Assembly (NCBI RefSeq): GCF_003429095.1 | Contig: NZ_QVTE01000016.1 | Location: 1-64,000 of the forward strand | DNA length: 64,000 nucleotides | Direction: 5' to 3' | DNA from: Peribacillus saganii | GTDB lineage: Bacteria; Bacillota; Bacilli; Bacillales; DSM-1321 | Part shown: piece by piece, positions 8,760-17,091 of the stretch | How positions within the stretch are numbered: the first letter of the stretch is position 1 | Layout of the letters: each line of letters starts with the position of its first letter | Made by a program: the position numbers and the translations under genes | The notes under the pieces: model-generated | Seen by the model: the letters and a program-made list of their open reading frames with translations, nothing else | Database searches by the model: none | Told to the model about the DNA's origin: nothing

Positions 8760-9163
8760 AATCAATAACCTTTTGCATAGCAAGATAATATCTTTCTTCT
8801 CTTATTATTTCCGAATGCTATTGTGGTGGGTTGTTATTTGGAGATTTTTAAATACCTAACAAATCGTATTTTTAATATTAAGTTTTTTTAATTCACAAGA
8901 GGTATTTAATCGAATAATAATAAGAATTTTCAAAGTATACCAAAAGATAATCTAAATTAGTTCATAAAGGATGACTGGAACAATTACAGTTACTACAAGT
9001 GCTTTGATTGCAGAAGGTGTAAAATCCGAAAATTAGCGGATTAGTTCCCTTTGAACTACCCCTTTCTTAAGAGCCACTGGCTCCTTAAAGTATTAATTTG
9101 AAAGGAATATCATTAATTTCTTTTTGAATATAAAAATTTGAAACTCTAATTTGGGGGGATAAG
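8760..9163. other. Non-coding region before the TRAP transporter
   Basis: No gene supported. A short frame near 8970 (MTGTITVTTSALIAEGVKSEN) ends quickly and may be a remnant. It holds the palindrome listed at 9071-9083 and the promoter region of dctP. The dctP ribosome-binding site is GGGGGG at about 9151-9157. Confidence 0.4.
9071..9083. promoter_or_regulatory. Palindrome GAGCCA-C-TGGCTC upstream of dctP
   Basis: Perfect 6-bp arms around a single base, extended by TTAA on the left and, after one extra base, TTAA on the right. A one-base loop cannot form a stable hairpin, so this reads as a protein-binding operator rather than a terminator. It is about 80 bases before the dctP start. Which regulator binds it is unknown. 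Confidence 0.4.
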
Positions 9164-10207
9164 ATGCGTAAATTAAGTGTTTTTGTATCGATATTGCTTA
9201 TGTTGTCTATGGTTCTAGTAGCTTGTGGTGGTGGGAATGCTGAAAAATCTACAGCTGGTAAAAAGTCCTCTGATTCTGTCACATGGATTGTCAGCTCAGT
9301 GTATCCAGAAAGTAACCATATTGGACAAGGGATTAAGGATTTTAGTCAAAAAGTAAAAGAAGCAACAGATGGAAAAGTGAACATTGAGCTTCGTCCTGAT
9401 GGAACGTTAGGTTATTCAAGTTCTGATCATTTAAAGCTTGTGCGCGACGGAACAGTTCCAATGGCCGATACACTGTTAAGTAGTGTAGCTGGAGATGAAC
9501 CTCTATTAGGTATCGGGTCATTGCCTTTTCTTTATAGAGATTTTAAAGAGTATAAGGCATTGGGAGAAGTAACTCGTCCTTATTTTGATAAAGTTGCCGA
9601 AGAAAAATGGAATCAAAAAATCCTATATATTGCTCCTTGGCCACTAACAGGGTTTTGGACAAAAGAAGAAATCAAGTCATTAGAAGATTTTAAGGGGTTA
9701 AAAACCCGAACATTTGATGATTTAACTACACGTGTCTCTAATGCTGTAGGAAGTTCTCCATCACCGCTTCCTTTTAATGAAGTATATTCAGCCTTATCGA
9801 CGGGTGTCATTGATTCAGTAATGACTTCTAGTACATCCGCAGTTGATAGCAAATTTTGGGAAGTATTAGATTATTATTTACCTGTCAGTGTTATGGCGGG
9901 CTCCAATGCATTAGCAATAAATTTGGATGAATTTAATTCACTGGATAAAGAAACTCAGGAAACTATGGTCCAGATAGGCAAGGAAGTCGAAGTAGATCTT
10001 TGGAATAGGGTAGCTGAACTGGGCAAAGACATGGAAGATACCGTTAATGAAAATGGGATTACCACAACTCAACCAAGTGAAGAATTAGTCATAGAATTAG
10101 AGAAGATTACAGAAGAAATTAGAAAAGAATGGTTAAGTGAAGCTCCTCCTGAAGCGAAGGAAATTATCGACAATTATTATAAAAAAATAGGTCGAAATGG
10201 GAAATAA
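9164..10207 (+). CDS. dctP: TRAP transporter solute-binding lipoprotein DctP
   Basis: 347 residues. It starts with a lipoprotein signal (hydrophobic stretch then LVAC, Cys21), so it is lipid-anchored outside the membrane as expected in a Gram-positive. The mature part has the DctP layout: SHIGQGIKDF-like helix, LPFLYRDF, the conserved arginine segment KTRTFDDLTTR that pairs with substrate carboxylate, and SALSTGVIDSVMTS near residue 210. TRAP binding proteins take organic acids, often dicarboxylates or acidic amino acid derivatives. The membrane subunits follow, separated by a terminator. GGGGGG precedes the ATG. The ligand is probably an organic anion feeding this island. Confidence 0.9.
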   Translation: MRKLSVFVSILLMLSMVLVACGGGNAEKSTAGKKSSDSVTWIVSSVYPESNHIGQGIKDFSQKVKEATDGKVNIELRPDGTLGYSSSDHLKLVRDGTVPMADTLLSSVAGDEPLLGIGSLPFLYRDFKEYKALGEVTRPYFDKVAEEKWNQKILYIAPWPLTGFWTKEEIKSLEDFKGLKTRTFDDLTTRVSNAVGSSPSPLPFNEVYSALSTGVIDSVMTSSTSAVDSKFWEVLDYYLPVSVMAGSNALAINLDEFNSLDKETQETMVQIGKEVEVDLWNRVAELGKDMEDTVNENGITTTQPSEELVIELEKITEEIRKEWLSEAPPEAKEIIDNYYKKIGRNGK

Positions 10208-10230
10208 TAGATAAATAGAATTAATACAAT

Positions 10231-10358
10231 TAAACCAAGTGAAGAAAAGGTTGAGACCTAGAGGAGATTATGGAAGAAATTAGATCTGATTGTTTAAGTG
10301 AAGCTCCTCCTGAAGCAAAGGAAATTATCGACAAATATTATTAAAAAATAGTTCGATA
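10231..10358 (+). pseudogene. Second, decayed copy of the dctP 3' end
   Basis: The bases repeat the last part of dctP (10073-10198) with scattered changes. Shared runs include ACCAAGTGAAGAA, GAAGAAATTAGA and GAAGCTCCTCCTGAAGC followed by AAGGAAATTATCGACAA. The frame is broken. It is either an imperfect tandem duplication or all that remains of a second dctP-like gene. It sits in the gap between dctP and the terminator. Confidence 0.8.
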
Positions 10359-10362
10359 AAGG

Positions 10363-10404
10363 AAAGGCAGCCGGTAAAACGATTTTTGATGGCTGCCTTT
10401 TATT
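10363..10404 (+). terminator. Intra-operon terminator between dctP and dctQ
   Basis: AAAGGCAGCC (10363-10372) pairs with GGCTGCCTTT (10391-10400), a perfect 10-bp stem with an 18-base loop, followed by TATT. Partial read-through would give more binding protein than membrane subunits, a usual need in TRAP systems. Confidence 0.75.
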
Positions 10405-10462
10405 CGAATCTGATATTTGCCCTACACATTTTTTGACTGCCAAAAATACGAGGAGGGATAAA

Positions 10463-11005
10463 ATGGAAACATTGGTCCGTATTATTGACAAAATCAATAA
10501 AGTATTTGCTTACATAGCAGGAATCCTAATGGTTTTAAGTGTATGCTTGATCATTACAGAAATTCTTGTCCGATCTGTTTTTAATAGTACGATTTATATT
10601 ACTACAGAATATACCGCTTATTTTATGGCAGCGATTACTTTTTTGGGACTTGCTTTTACGTTAAAGGAAAAGGGACATATCCGAATGGTATTTATTTACA
10701 AAATATTCAAAGGAAACAAGGCTCGAGTAATCCTTGATTTATATTCCTATATAGTCGGATTATTAGTATTTCTTATTATTACGATTGCCACTTTTCAATT
10801 CTTTTGGGATTCTTTAGTTTCAGGCACGCAATCGATGCAGCTAAGCAAAACTTACTTGGCCATACCACAGTTTATCCTACCTTTAGGATCTTTCCTTGTA
10901 TCACTTCAATTTATTGCTGAGATATCAAGAACCGTTTTAAAAAACCGCAACGGTGCGATAGAAAATAAAGAGGAAGATCATGAGCTTCAGGCAGCAGGAC
11001 ACTAA
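10463..11005 (+). CDS. dctQ: TRAP transporter small permease DctQ
   Basis: 180 residues counted from the ATG at 10463, which has AGGAGG six bases upstream; an in-frame TTG 30 bases earlier lacks such a site. Four membrane helices are visible: VFAYIAGILMVLSVCLII, YFMAAITFLGLAFTL, IVGLLVFLIITIATF and FILPLGSFLVSLQFI. The RGHIRM-like box of the family appears as KGHIRMVFI after helix 2. DctQ forms the membrane complex with DctM and docks the DctP lipoprotein; transport is driven by a Na+ gradient. The dctM start follows 34 bases later. Confidence 0.88.
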   Translation: METLVRIIDKINKVFAYIAGILMVLSVCLIITEILVRSVFNSTIYITTEYTAYFMAAITFLGLAFTLKEKGHIRMVFIYKIFKGNKARVILDLYSYIVGLLVFLIITIATFQFFWDSLVSGTQSMQLSKTYLAIPQFILPLGSFLVSLQFIAEISRTVLKNRNGAIENKEEDHELQAAGH

Positions 11006-11039
11006 AGTAGATATTCCGTGTTTAAGGGAGGAATTTTAG

Positions 11040-12329
11040 TTGGAAATTACCGTTGTATCTTTGACGATATTAGGACTTTTAGTTCTTTTTTTAGGAAGCA
11101 CGATTTGGGTGGGGCTCTCTTTATTGCTCGTAGCATTTGGTAGCTTGATTTTCTTTACAGATACCCCTCCATTAAATGTATTAACGAATATTCTATGGAA
11201 CCAAACAAATAGTTCAACCATGATTGCTCTGCCGCTATTTATTTTTATGGGTGAGGTTCTCTTTCGAAGTAATATAAGTCAAAACCTATTTAAAGGTTTA
11301 ACTCCGTGGATGTCCTTTTTACCAGGAAGATTAATCCACGTTAATATTGTAGCAAGCACTATGTTTGCGGCGGTCAGCGGTTCATCCGCTGCTACAACTG
11401 CAACTGTTGGCAAGATTACAATGCCGGAATTGCTTAAGCGCAATTATGATCGTTCTCTTAGCATTGGCAGTCTTGCAGGAGCTGGAACTTTGGGCTTCTT
11501 AATTCCTCCAAGTATGTTAATGATCGTATATGGGATATCAGCCAATGTTAGTATTGGGGCATTGTTTATTGCCGGCATAGTTCCGGGAATTATCCTTGCA
11601 ATAGGATTTAGTACATATATCCTCATTCGATGCTTAATCAACCCTAAATTAGCACCAAAAGGGGAGACTTATACATGGTCAGATCGCTTAAAGGCACTTC
11701 CACTCTTACTTCCTGTCACATTTTTAATGCTACTCGTTTTAGGAAGTATATACGCGGGATGGGCAACCGCAACAGAGGCAGCAGCAGTCGGTGTCTTTGG
11801 ATCGATCTTTTTGGCTTTAGTTACTCGCAGCATTACGAAAGAGGGCTTTTTGCAGGCGGTTATAGGCACTATAAAAACAAATGCCATGATCATGTTAATA
11901 GTTATGGCAGCTTCTTATATGTCTGTAGTGGTTGGATATCTGGGCCTTCCTGGAAAATTAACAGCATTTATTGGAACACTTGGTCTCTCAAAGTATGAAC
12001 TGATAATTATCATGATAATTATGTATATATTGCTTGGTTGTATATTAGATGGATTTTCGATTATTTTAATGACCCTCCCATTAGCTTTACCTCTAATTAA
12101 ATTGGCTGGATTTGATCCGCTTTGGTTTGGAATTTTCTTAATCCTTATGATTGAAGTTGCACAAATTACTCCTCCAGTAGGCTTCAACTTGTTCGTCCTT
12201 AACGGGCTAACGGGAGACAGTGTTTTAAAAATAGCAAAGTATAGCTTACCATCATTCATCATTATTATATTATTAGTGGTGGTCATTACTGTTTACCCCG
12301 GTATTGTCACTTGGGTTCCTAACCTATAG
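11040..12329 (+). CDS. dctM: TRAP transporter large permease DctM
   Basis: 429 residues with about 12 membrane segments. Typical TRAP large-subunit landmarks are present: PLFIFMGEVLFRSNIS, the Gly/Ser-rich AAVSGSSAATTATVGKITMPEL, GTLGFLIPPSMLMIVYGISA, AGIVPGI and, near the end, EVAQITPPVGFNLFVLNG. The start is TTG with AAGGGAGG eight bases upstream. It couples solute entry to sodium. It ends the dctPQM set; the pxpB gene begins about 140 bases later without a clear terminator between them, so pxpBC may be co-transcribed. Confidence 0.92.
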   Translation: MEITVVSLTILGLLVLFLGSTIWVGLSLLLVAFGSLIFFTDTPPLNVLTNILWNQTNSSTMIALPLFIFMGEVLFRSNISQNLFKGLTPWMSFLPGRLIHVNIVASTMFAAVSGSSAATTATVGKITMPELLKRNYDRSLSIGSLAGAGTLGFLIPPSMLMIVYGISANVSIGALFIAGIVPGIILAIGFSTYILIRCLINPKLAPKGETYTWSDRLKALPLLLPVTFLMLLVLGSIYAGWATATEAAAVGVFGSIFLALVTRSITKEGFLQAVIGTIKTNAMIMLIVMAASYMSVVVGYLGLPGKLTAFIGTLGLSKYELIIIMIIMYILLGCILDGFSIILMTLPLALPLIKLAGFDPLWFGIFLILMIEVAQITPPVGFNLFVLNGLTGDSVLKIAKYSLPSFIIIILLVVVITVYPGIVTWVPNL

Positions 12330-12465
12330 CAGAAAGGGACAGGAATATTATCTAACTGGCAATTATGTAAAAGGTAAAACAATTCGAACTCTGTAATCTA
12401 AGTCAATTATTAATTTCCCTTAGGATATTTTAGGGTTATTTGCTTCTTGAAGGGAGATGTAAGAT

Positions 12466-13191
12466 ATGAATTCATTTTCAAATGTACAATTTCAGCCATT
12501 AGGAGAACAGGTACTTATAGTTAACTTTAAAAATGAAATTTCATTCAATACAAATATGCAAGTTCATTCCTATGCCTTACTTATTAAAGAATCAAATATT
12601 CGTGGGGTACAACAAATTATTCCTACTCTACGCAGCTTGGCTGTTCTTTACGACCCTATAGTCATTGGTTATGATGAATTGCGTAATCAACTAAAAAGTT
12701 TAAAATCAATTGACACAAAAATAGAAAAAAACGGAGGAAGGATTATTTATATCCCCGTCATTTATGGAGGAGAAGACGGTCCAGATTTAAAAGAAGTTGC
12801 TGAAAGAACTGGTTTAAGTCAGGAGGAAGTAATTGATATTCATTCTTCCAATCACTATTTAATTTATATGCTTGGATTTACCTCTAGCTATCCCTATTGT
12901 GGAGAGATAGATCAAAGGCTATCATTGCCTAGACGTACGAGTCCGCGTATTAAAGCCGCAAAAGGAACGGTAGCCATAGCTAATGAGCAAACGATCATTA
13001 TTCCTATCGAATCTCCGACAGGATGGCATATTATTGGGAGGACTCCAATTGAATCCTTTAATCCATCAATTGATCCCCCGACGATATTTCGTGCGGGGGA
13101 TTATATACAGTTTGTACCAATTTCTTCTCAAGAGGCCAAGGAATGGGATTCATTAAAACAAAGAGAGTGGCGCGAAAAATGGAATTTTTAG
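12466..13191 (+). CDS. pxpB: 5-oxoprolinase subunit PxpB (KipI family), copy 1
   Basis: 241 residues, the usual size for PxpB/KipI. PxpABC is the widespread ATP-dependent 5-oxoprolinase that opens 5-oxoproline to glutamate; KipI in B. subtilis was also described as an inhibitor of sporulation kinase A. Family boxes: PLGEQVLIV at the start, YGGEDGPDLKEVAERTGLS, YMLGFTSSYPYCGEID, LPRRTSPRIKAAKGTVAIANEQT and SPTGWHIIGRTP, the last normally S-P-G-G-W-H. It overlaps pxpC by 13 bases, so coupling is likely. A second PxpB is encoded at 16351-17091. The two differ enough to suggest old divergence or different substrates. Confidence 0.9.
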   Translation: MNSFSNVQFQPLGEQVLIVNFKNEISFNTNMQVHSYALLIKESNIRGVQQIIPTLRSLAVLYDPIVIGYDELRNQLKSLKSIDTKIEKNGGRIIYIPVIYGGEDGPDLKEVAERTGLSQEEVIDIHSSNHYLIYMLGFTSSYPYCGEIDQRLSLPRRTSPRIKAAKGTVAIANEQTIIIPIESPTGWHIIGRTPIESFNPSIDPPTIFRAGDYIQFVPISSQEAKEWDSLKQREWREKWNF

Positions 13192-14138
13192 AGATTATTA
13201 AACCTGGACTGCTAACAACCATACAGGATCTTGGAAGAAAGGATTACCAAATCTATGGTATTTCAACTTGTGGTGCAATGGATCCGTTTTCTTCGAGAAT
13301 AGCCAATATATTAGTTGGTAACAACGAAGTGGAGGCTGTGCTAGAGGTAACATTGGTTGGTCCGAAAATAAAGTTTATTCATGATGGTTTAATTGCTATA
13401 ACAGGAGCCGATTTATCCTCCAGACTAAATGGGGAAACGATCCCATTGTGGAAATCAATAAAGGTTTCAAAAGGAGATATTCTTGATTTTGGCCCTATTA
13501 GATACGGTTGTCGCTCATACATTGCCGTAGCTGGTGGGATTGATGTTCCACAAATAATGGGAAGCAAATCCACATTCATTCGAGGTGGATATGGTGGCCT
13601 GGATGGTAGAAAATTACAAAAGGGTGATACGATTTCCATAGATGGATCCAAATTAAATACTAGTTTGATAACTAGCAGAAAGCTTCCTCCTTCTTATATA
13701 CTAAATTTTGAAGAGGATAGGAAGGTAAGAGTGATCTTAGGGCCACAACTTGAAGCATTTACTAAAGATGCTATTGAAGATTTGTTTTTAACACCTTATA
13801 AAATATCGATAGACTCTGATAGGATGGGCTATAGGCTCGAGGGAGTTCCTTTAACCCATGTGATGGGTGCTGATATTCTGTCTGACTTTATTACGGCAGG
13901 CTCGATTCAAGTACCAGGAAGTGGACAACCGATCGTATTAATGTCCGACTGTCAGGTAACGGGAGGCTATACAAAAATTGGGGTGGTTATAGGGGTTGAT
14001 CTTCCATATCTAGCACAAAAAAAACCAGGAGATTATGTTCGTTTTGAGAAAATTGGAATTGCGGAGGCTCAAAGGCTTTGGAAAAAACAAGAGCAAATTT
14101 TATCTATAATGAATAAAGTCAATTATACACAGGTATAA
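13179..14138 (+). CDS. pxpC: 5-oxoprolinase subunit PxpC (KipA family), copy 1
   Basis: 319 residues from the ATG at 13179, which gives the standard start MEFLEIIKPGLLTTIQDLGR. An in-frame ATG at 13143 would add 12 residues and overlap pxpB more. PxpC belongs to the biotin-dependent carboxyltransferase-like family, related to the carboxyltransferase part of urea amidolyase. Boxes: G-A-M-D-P near residue 30, AVLEVTLVGPKIKF, GCRSYIAVAGGID, STFIRGGYGGLDGR, SDRMGYRLEG and DCQVTGGYTKIG with DLPYLAQKKPGD. It acts with PxpB and PxpA. No pxpA lies directly beside this pair; the nearest is across the divergent iclR gene. Confidence 0.9.
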   Translation: MEFLEIIKPGLLTTIQDLGRKDYQIYGISTCGAMDPFSSRIANILVGNNEVEAVLEVTLVGPKIKFIHDGLIAITGADLSSRLNGETIPLWKSIKVSKGDILDFGPIRYGCRSYIAVAGGIDVPQIMGSKSTFIRGGYGGLDGRKLQKGDTISIDGSKLNTSLITSRKLPPSYILNFEEDRKVRVILGPQLEAFTKDAIEDLFLTPYKISIDSDRMGYRLEGVPLTHVMGADILSDFITAGSIQVPGSGQPIVLMSDCQVTGGYTKIGVVIGVDLPYLAQKKPGDYVRFEKIGIAEAQRLWKKQEQILSIMNKVNYTQV

Positions 14139-14143
14139 AATGT

Positions 14144-14251
14144 TTTCATGGAGAATCCCAAAATAAAGGAGCTTTAAAAGGATATTTACTAAACAATGTG
14201 ATTCCTTTGGGGTGGGAGCATATTAACTTCCTTGGTGTGTTAAATCAGTAG
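14144..14251 (+). pseudogene. Tn3-type transposase C-terminal remnant
   Basis: A 35-codon open stretch ends LLNNVIPLGWEHINFLGVLN before a stop. PLGWEHIN near the C-terminus is typical of Tn3-family TnpA. No start codon or upstream transposase is present, so this is a scar only. No 38-bp Tn3 end repeats were recognised nearby. Confidence 0.45.
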
Positions 14252-14433
14252 TCTCGATACTGCCGTTGGTTGACGGTGTGGAAGTTTGTAACGCATTCTC
14301 TTACCAAGCATTTACTTTGGGAATGATATTTAAGAAATGAACAAGATTATATCACAACAGGTAAATAGTTAAAGGATCGCATAATTGACTTGGAAGAAAC
14401 GATAGATGCTTTGCCTGTAAAATAAACAATACT

Positions 14434-14469
14434 AAAAAGAGCATCCATATGAAATAAGGGTGCTCTTTT
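14434..14469. terminator. Bidirectional terminator
   Basis: AAAAGAGCA-T-CC (14434-14445) pairs with GG-G-TGCTCTTTT (14458-14469) around an 11-base loop. Flanking A and T runs let it work in both directions, ending pxpBC from the left and the iclR-side transcript from the right. Confidence 0.75.
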
Positions 14470-14622
14470 CAACTTAATATATCCTCGTTCCCGGTCCACC
14501 ACTCCATTTAAGGGCTTTCCCTCTAAATACAGTTTTCCAGTTTCTTTAACGTTGTAAAGCTGCGTTTTAGTTGGTGACACCCTTTTTTCAATAAAAGGTC
14601 ATTGAGTAAGTAGGACTAGGTT

Positions 14623-15387
14623 TTAATATTTTTCCGGATAACCAAGTTGAAGTGAAATACTTCTGGCTGCTTCTTTTGTTTTTTTACTGATTTCTTCAAT
14701 TATTTCCTGCATTCTTGAATTGGGACCACTTATAGTTAATGCGGCTACTACATTTTGAGTATAGTCTTTTATAGGGTAGGAAATTCCAATTGTTTCTTGA
14801 TCTTGTTCACTAAAACTAATAGAATACCCTTGTTTTTTAATATTGTTGATTTCATTATAAAGAGTTTCTTTATTTTCTATTGTATTTGGAGTCAGCTTTG
14901 TAAATTTCATTTTTTCTAATACAGCTTTCTGCAGAGCTTCCGGCATGTAGGCAAGTAATAATTTTGGACCTGAACCAATATATAATTCAGAACGTTTTCC
15001 AACTCTCGTATAAAGCCTTACTGCATGATTGCTTTCAACTTTTTCAATATATACAGCATTATCTCCATCTAATATAACAAGGTGTACAGCTTCATTTATA
15101 TCTGTACAAAGTTTTCTCATCAGTGGTAAAGCGACTGTACGTAACTCCAATTGCTCCGAAACCATATTCCCTAATTCTAGTAATTTTATTCCTAAACGGT
15201 AACGAACATCTTGCTGGGTATTCTTCGTCTTTGTCAAAAAGCCAGTAACTTCTAAAGAGCTAAGAAGTCGAAATAATGTAGGTTTTGACAAATTTGATTT
15301 TTTTGCTATTTCACTAAGTGTCAATTCTTTTTTTTCTTCCAAGAAAAAATCTAATAGATTAAGTGCTTTGATTACACTTTCATTCAT
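14623..15387 (-). CDS. IclR-family transcriptional regulator
   Basis: 254 residues from the ATG at 15387, which has GAAGGG upstream; an in-frame GTG 27 bases earlier has no ribosome-binding site. Residues 1-70 form the winged helix-turn-helix (LTLSEIAKKSNLSKPTLFRLLSSLEVTGFL). Residues 75-250 are the IclR effector domain (VHLVILDGDNAVYIEKVES, GISYPIKDY, ALTISGPNSRM). The gene is divergent from pxpA, with two palindromes in the shared upstream region. B. subtilis KipR, the regulator of the kip operon, is also IclR-type, so this is its likely counterpart. It probably senses the cyclic amide or a breakdown product. Confidence 0.9.
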   Translation of the reverse strand: MNESVIKALNLLDFFLEEKKELTLSEIAKKSNLSKPTLFRLLSSLEVTGFLTKTKNTQQDVRYRLGIKLLELGNMVSEQLELRTVALPLMRKLCTDINEAVHLVILDGDNAVYIEKVESNHAVRLYTRVGKRSELYIGSGPKLLLAYMPEALQKAVLEKMKFTKLTPNTIENKETLYNEINNIKKQGYSISFSEQDQETIGISYPIKDYTQNVVAALTISGPNSRMQEIIEEISKKTKEAARSISLQLGYPEKY

Positions 15388-15445
15388 GAGTATCCAACCC
15401 TTCAATGCACCCACTTTTTATTAATTTAAACACAAAAAAATATTC

Positions 15446-15462
15446 ATTTCAATTAATGAAAT
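15446..15462. promoter_or_regulatory. Palindrome ATTTCA-N5-TGAAAT, likely IclR operator 1
   Basis: Perfect 6-bp arms, in the iclR-pxpA intergenic region and nearer to iclR. The same core (TTTCA-N5-TGAAA) recurs at 15537-15555. Spacing and symmetry fit a dimeric winged-helix regulator. Confidence 0.55.
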
Positions 15463-15472
15463 AATATTTCGT

Positions 15473-15496
15473 TTTAAAAATATTTGAATATTCAGT
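15473..15496. promoter_or_regulatory. 24-bp element with core TGAATATTCA, copy 1
   Basis: This stretch matches 21228-21251 at 23 of 24 positions. Both hold the perfect 10-bp palindrome TGAATATTCA (15485-15494) preceded by TTTAAAAATA. It lies between the two IclR-like palindromes, upstream of pxpA. It could be a shared operator or an A-rich promoter upstream element. Confidence 0.6.
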
Positions 15497-15536
15497 AATC
15501 TTGTGCAATAATTATAATTGAAATTACTTGAAATAA

Positions 15537-15555
15537 TGTTTCATTTATTGAAACA
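15537..15555. promoter_or_regulatory. Palindrome TGTTTCA-N5-TGAAACA, likely IclR operator 2
   Basis: Perfect 7-bp arms ending just before the AAGGAGG of pxpA, so a bound protein would block transcription or ribosome access. Shares the TTTCA-N5-TGAAA core with the site at 15446-15462. Confidence 0.6.
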
Positions 15556-15568
15556 AGGAGGAATGCAT

Positions 15569-16348
15569 ATGAAACGTATTGATTTGAATTGTGATATGGG
15601 GGAAAGTTTTGGTGCTTATAAGCTTGGAATGGATGAGGAAGTAATCAAATTAATTACGTCTGCAAATATTGCTTGTGGATTTCATGCTGGAGATCCAAAT
15701 GTAATGGACCGCACAGTTAAAATGGCCAAGGAAAATAATGTTGGAATTGGGGTACATATGGGTTTTCCAGATTTGCTTGGTTTTGGCAGAAGAAATATGG
15801 ATGTTTCATACCAAGAATTGGTCAACTACAATATTTATCAGATTGGGGCATTAGAAGCATTTTGCCGTAAACACGATGTGAAAATTCAACACATCAAACC
15901 GCATGGAAATATGAATAATATGGCAGATACTGATCGAGTAATCGCTGAAGCAATAGTAGATTCTGTACTAATGGTCCTTCCTGGAATCCCTATCTTTGTA
16001 AAGCCAGGTAGCGAGCTGCATAAACTATCAGAAGAAAAAAATGTTCCTTTCATTTTAGAAATATTTGCGGATCGTGCGTATAACAAAAACGGTACCCTTG
16101 TATCTCGAAAAATCCCTGGCGCTGTAATCAAAGATCCAAAGCTAGCAGCACAGAATGTTGTAAGAATGGTTGTTGATGGAAAGGTAAGGACGATAGAGGG
16201 CGATATGATTGAAATGTCAGGTGAAAGCATTTGCGTACATGGGGACACGCAGGGCTCACTTGAGATTATTCGTTACTTGAGGAGTGAACTTGAGAAAGCA
16301 GGTGTGCAAATCGTTCCAATTGGTCAGACCGCTGAAGAGGTGAGATAA
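15569..16348 (+). CDS. pxpA: 5-oxoprolinase subunit PxpA (LamB/YcsF), copy 1
   Basis: 259 residues from the ATG at 15569, which is seven bases after AGGAGG and gives the canonical start MKRIDLNCDMGESFGAYKLG. PxpA is the LamB/YcsF subunit of ATP-dependent 5-oxoprolinase. Conserved boxes: ITSANIACGFHAGDPNVM, GVHMGFPDLLGFGRR, IQHIKPHGNM (usually H-G-A-L-Y), EIFADRAYNKNGTLVSRKIPGAVIKD and ESICVHGD. It begins the pxpA-pxpB-pxpC operon; pxpB starts two bases after its stop. A paralogue at 28399-29193 is closely similar. The N-M replacement after PHG is unusual and shared in part by the paralogue (PHGSLGNM). Confidence 0.92.
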   Translation: MKRIDLNCDMGESFGAYKLGMDEEVIKLITSANIACGFHAGDPNVMDRTVKMAKENNVGIGVHMGFPDLLGFGRRNMDVSYQELVNYNIYQIGALEAFCRKHDVKIQHIKPHGNMNNMADTDRVIAEAIVDSVLMVLPGIPIFVKPGSELHKLSEEKNVPFILEIFADRAYNKNGTLVSRKIPGAVIKDPKLAAQNVVRMVVDGKVRTIEGDMIEMSGESICVHGDTQGSLEIIRYLRSELEKAGVQIVPIGQTAEEVR

Positions 16349-16350
16349 AT

Positions 16351-17091
16351 TTGGTCACAAGCATGCTAAGAAAATCCCTATCCTATATACCAATGGGAGA
16401 AAAAACGATCATTATTAAATTTGAAGATATATTGTCACCGAAAGTAAATAAGTGCGTTCGCTCTTTGTCCCAAATAATAACCGAAAGAAATATAGAGGGA
16501 ATTGAAAGGCTTATTCCAGCTTTTAATAGTTTGGCTGTCTGTTATAACCCTATAATAATTAAATTTAACAAATTAGTTGAGCAGCTAAAAGAATTAGAAG
16601 ACTCAATTAATGATGAAAGAGATATTAAAGGCAACAAGATATTTATACCGGTAGTCTTTGGTGGAGACTACGGGCCAGATTTAGAGGAAGTGGCGGAACG
16701 AACCAATTTAAGTTCAAGAGATGTAGTTGGAATTATACAATCAAAACCATATCTTGTCTACATGGTAGGTTTTATAGCCGGTTTCCCTTACTGTGGAGAT
16801 TTGGATGAGCGTCTTATATTGCCACGTCGCTCTAATCCTAGAATAAAAATTCCGAAAGGCAGTATTGCCATTGCAAATGAACAAATAGGACTTTATACCA
16901 TATCATCGCCTGGAGGATGGCATATTGTTGGTTGGTCGCCCATGGAAACTTTTAACCCTCATCACGAGCCCCCGAGTATTATTAACGCAGGAGATAACGT
17001 TCAACTTGTACAAATTAATTCAGAAGAAGCAGATTCATGGAACGAACAAAGACAAAGAGAGTGGGATCTGAAATGGAATTCGCAAAGATAG
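16351..17091 (+). CDS. pxpB: 5-oxoprolinase subunit PxpB, copy 2
   Basis: 246 residues, starting with TTG seven bases after AGAGGTGA, two bases past the pxpA stop. Boxes match copy 1: SYIPMGEKTIIIKF, GGDYGPDLEEVAERTNLS, YMVGFIAGFPYCGDLDER, LPRRSNPRIKIPKGSIAIANEQ and SPGGWHIVGWSP. Here the S-P-G-G-W-H box is intact, unlike SPTGWH in copy 1. The gene overlaps pxpC by 19 bases. With pxpA directly upstream this is the complete and probably the functional 5-oxoprolinase set. Confidence 0.92.
   Translation: MVTSMLRKSLSYIPMGEKTIIIKFEDILSPKVNKCVRSLSQIITERNIEGIERLIPAFNSLAVCYNPIIIKFNKLVEQLKELEDSINDERDIKGNKIFIPVVFGGDYGPDLEEVAERTNLSSRDVVGIIQSKPYLVYMVGFIAGFPYCGDLDERLILPRRSNPRIKIPKGSIAIANEQIGLYTISSPGGWHIVGWSPMETFNPHHEPPSIINAGDNVQLVQINSEEADSWNEQRQREWDLKWNSQR

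Noticed and set aside
14347-14580. Minus-strand 77-codon frame (starts GTG, reads TKTQLYNVKETGKLYLEGKP)
   Set aside because: It looks protein-like at its start and faintly recalls C-terminal parts of glycoside hydrolases, but it runs through a terminator hairpin, has no ribosome-binding site and has no partner fragment. I could not name a family.
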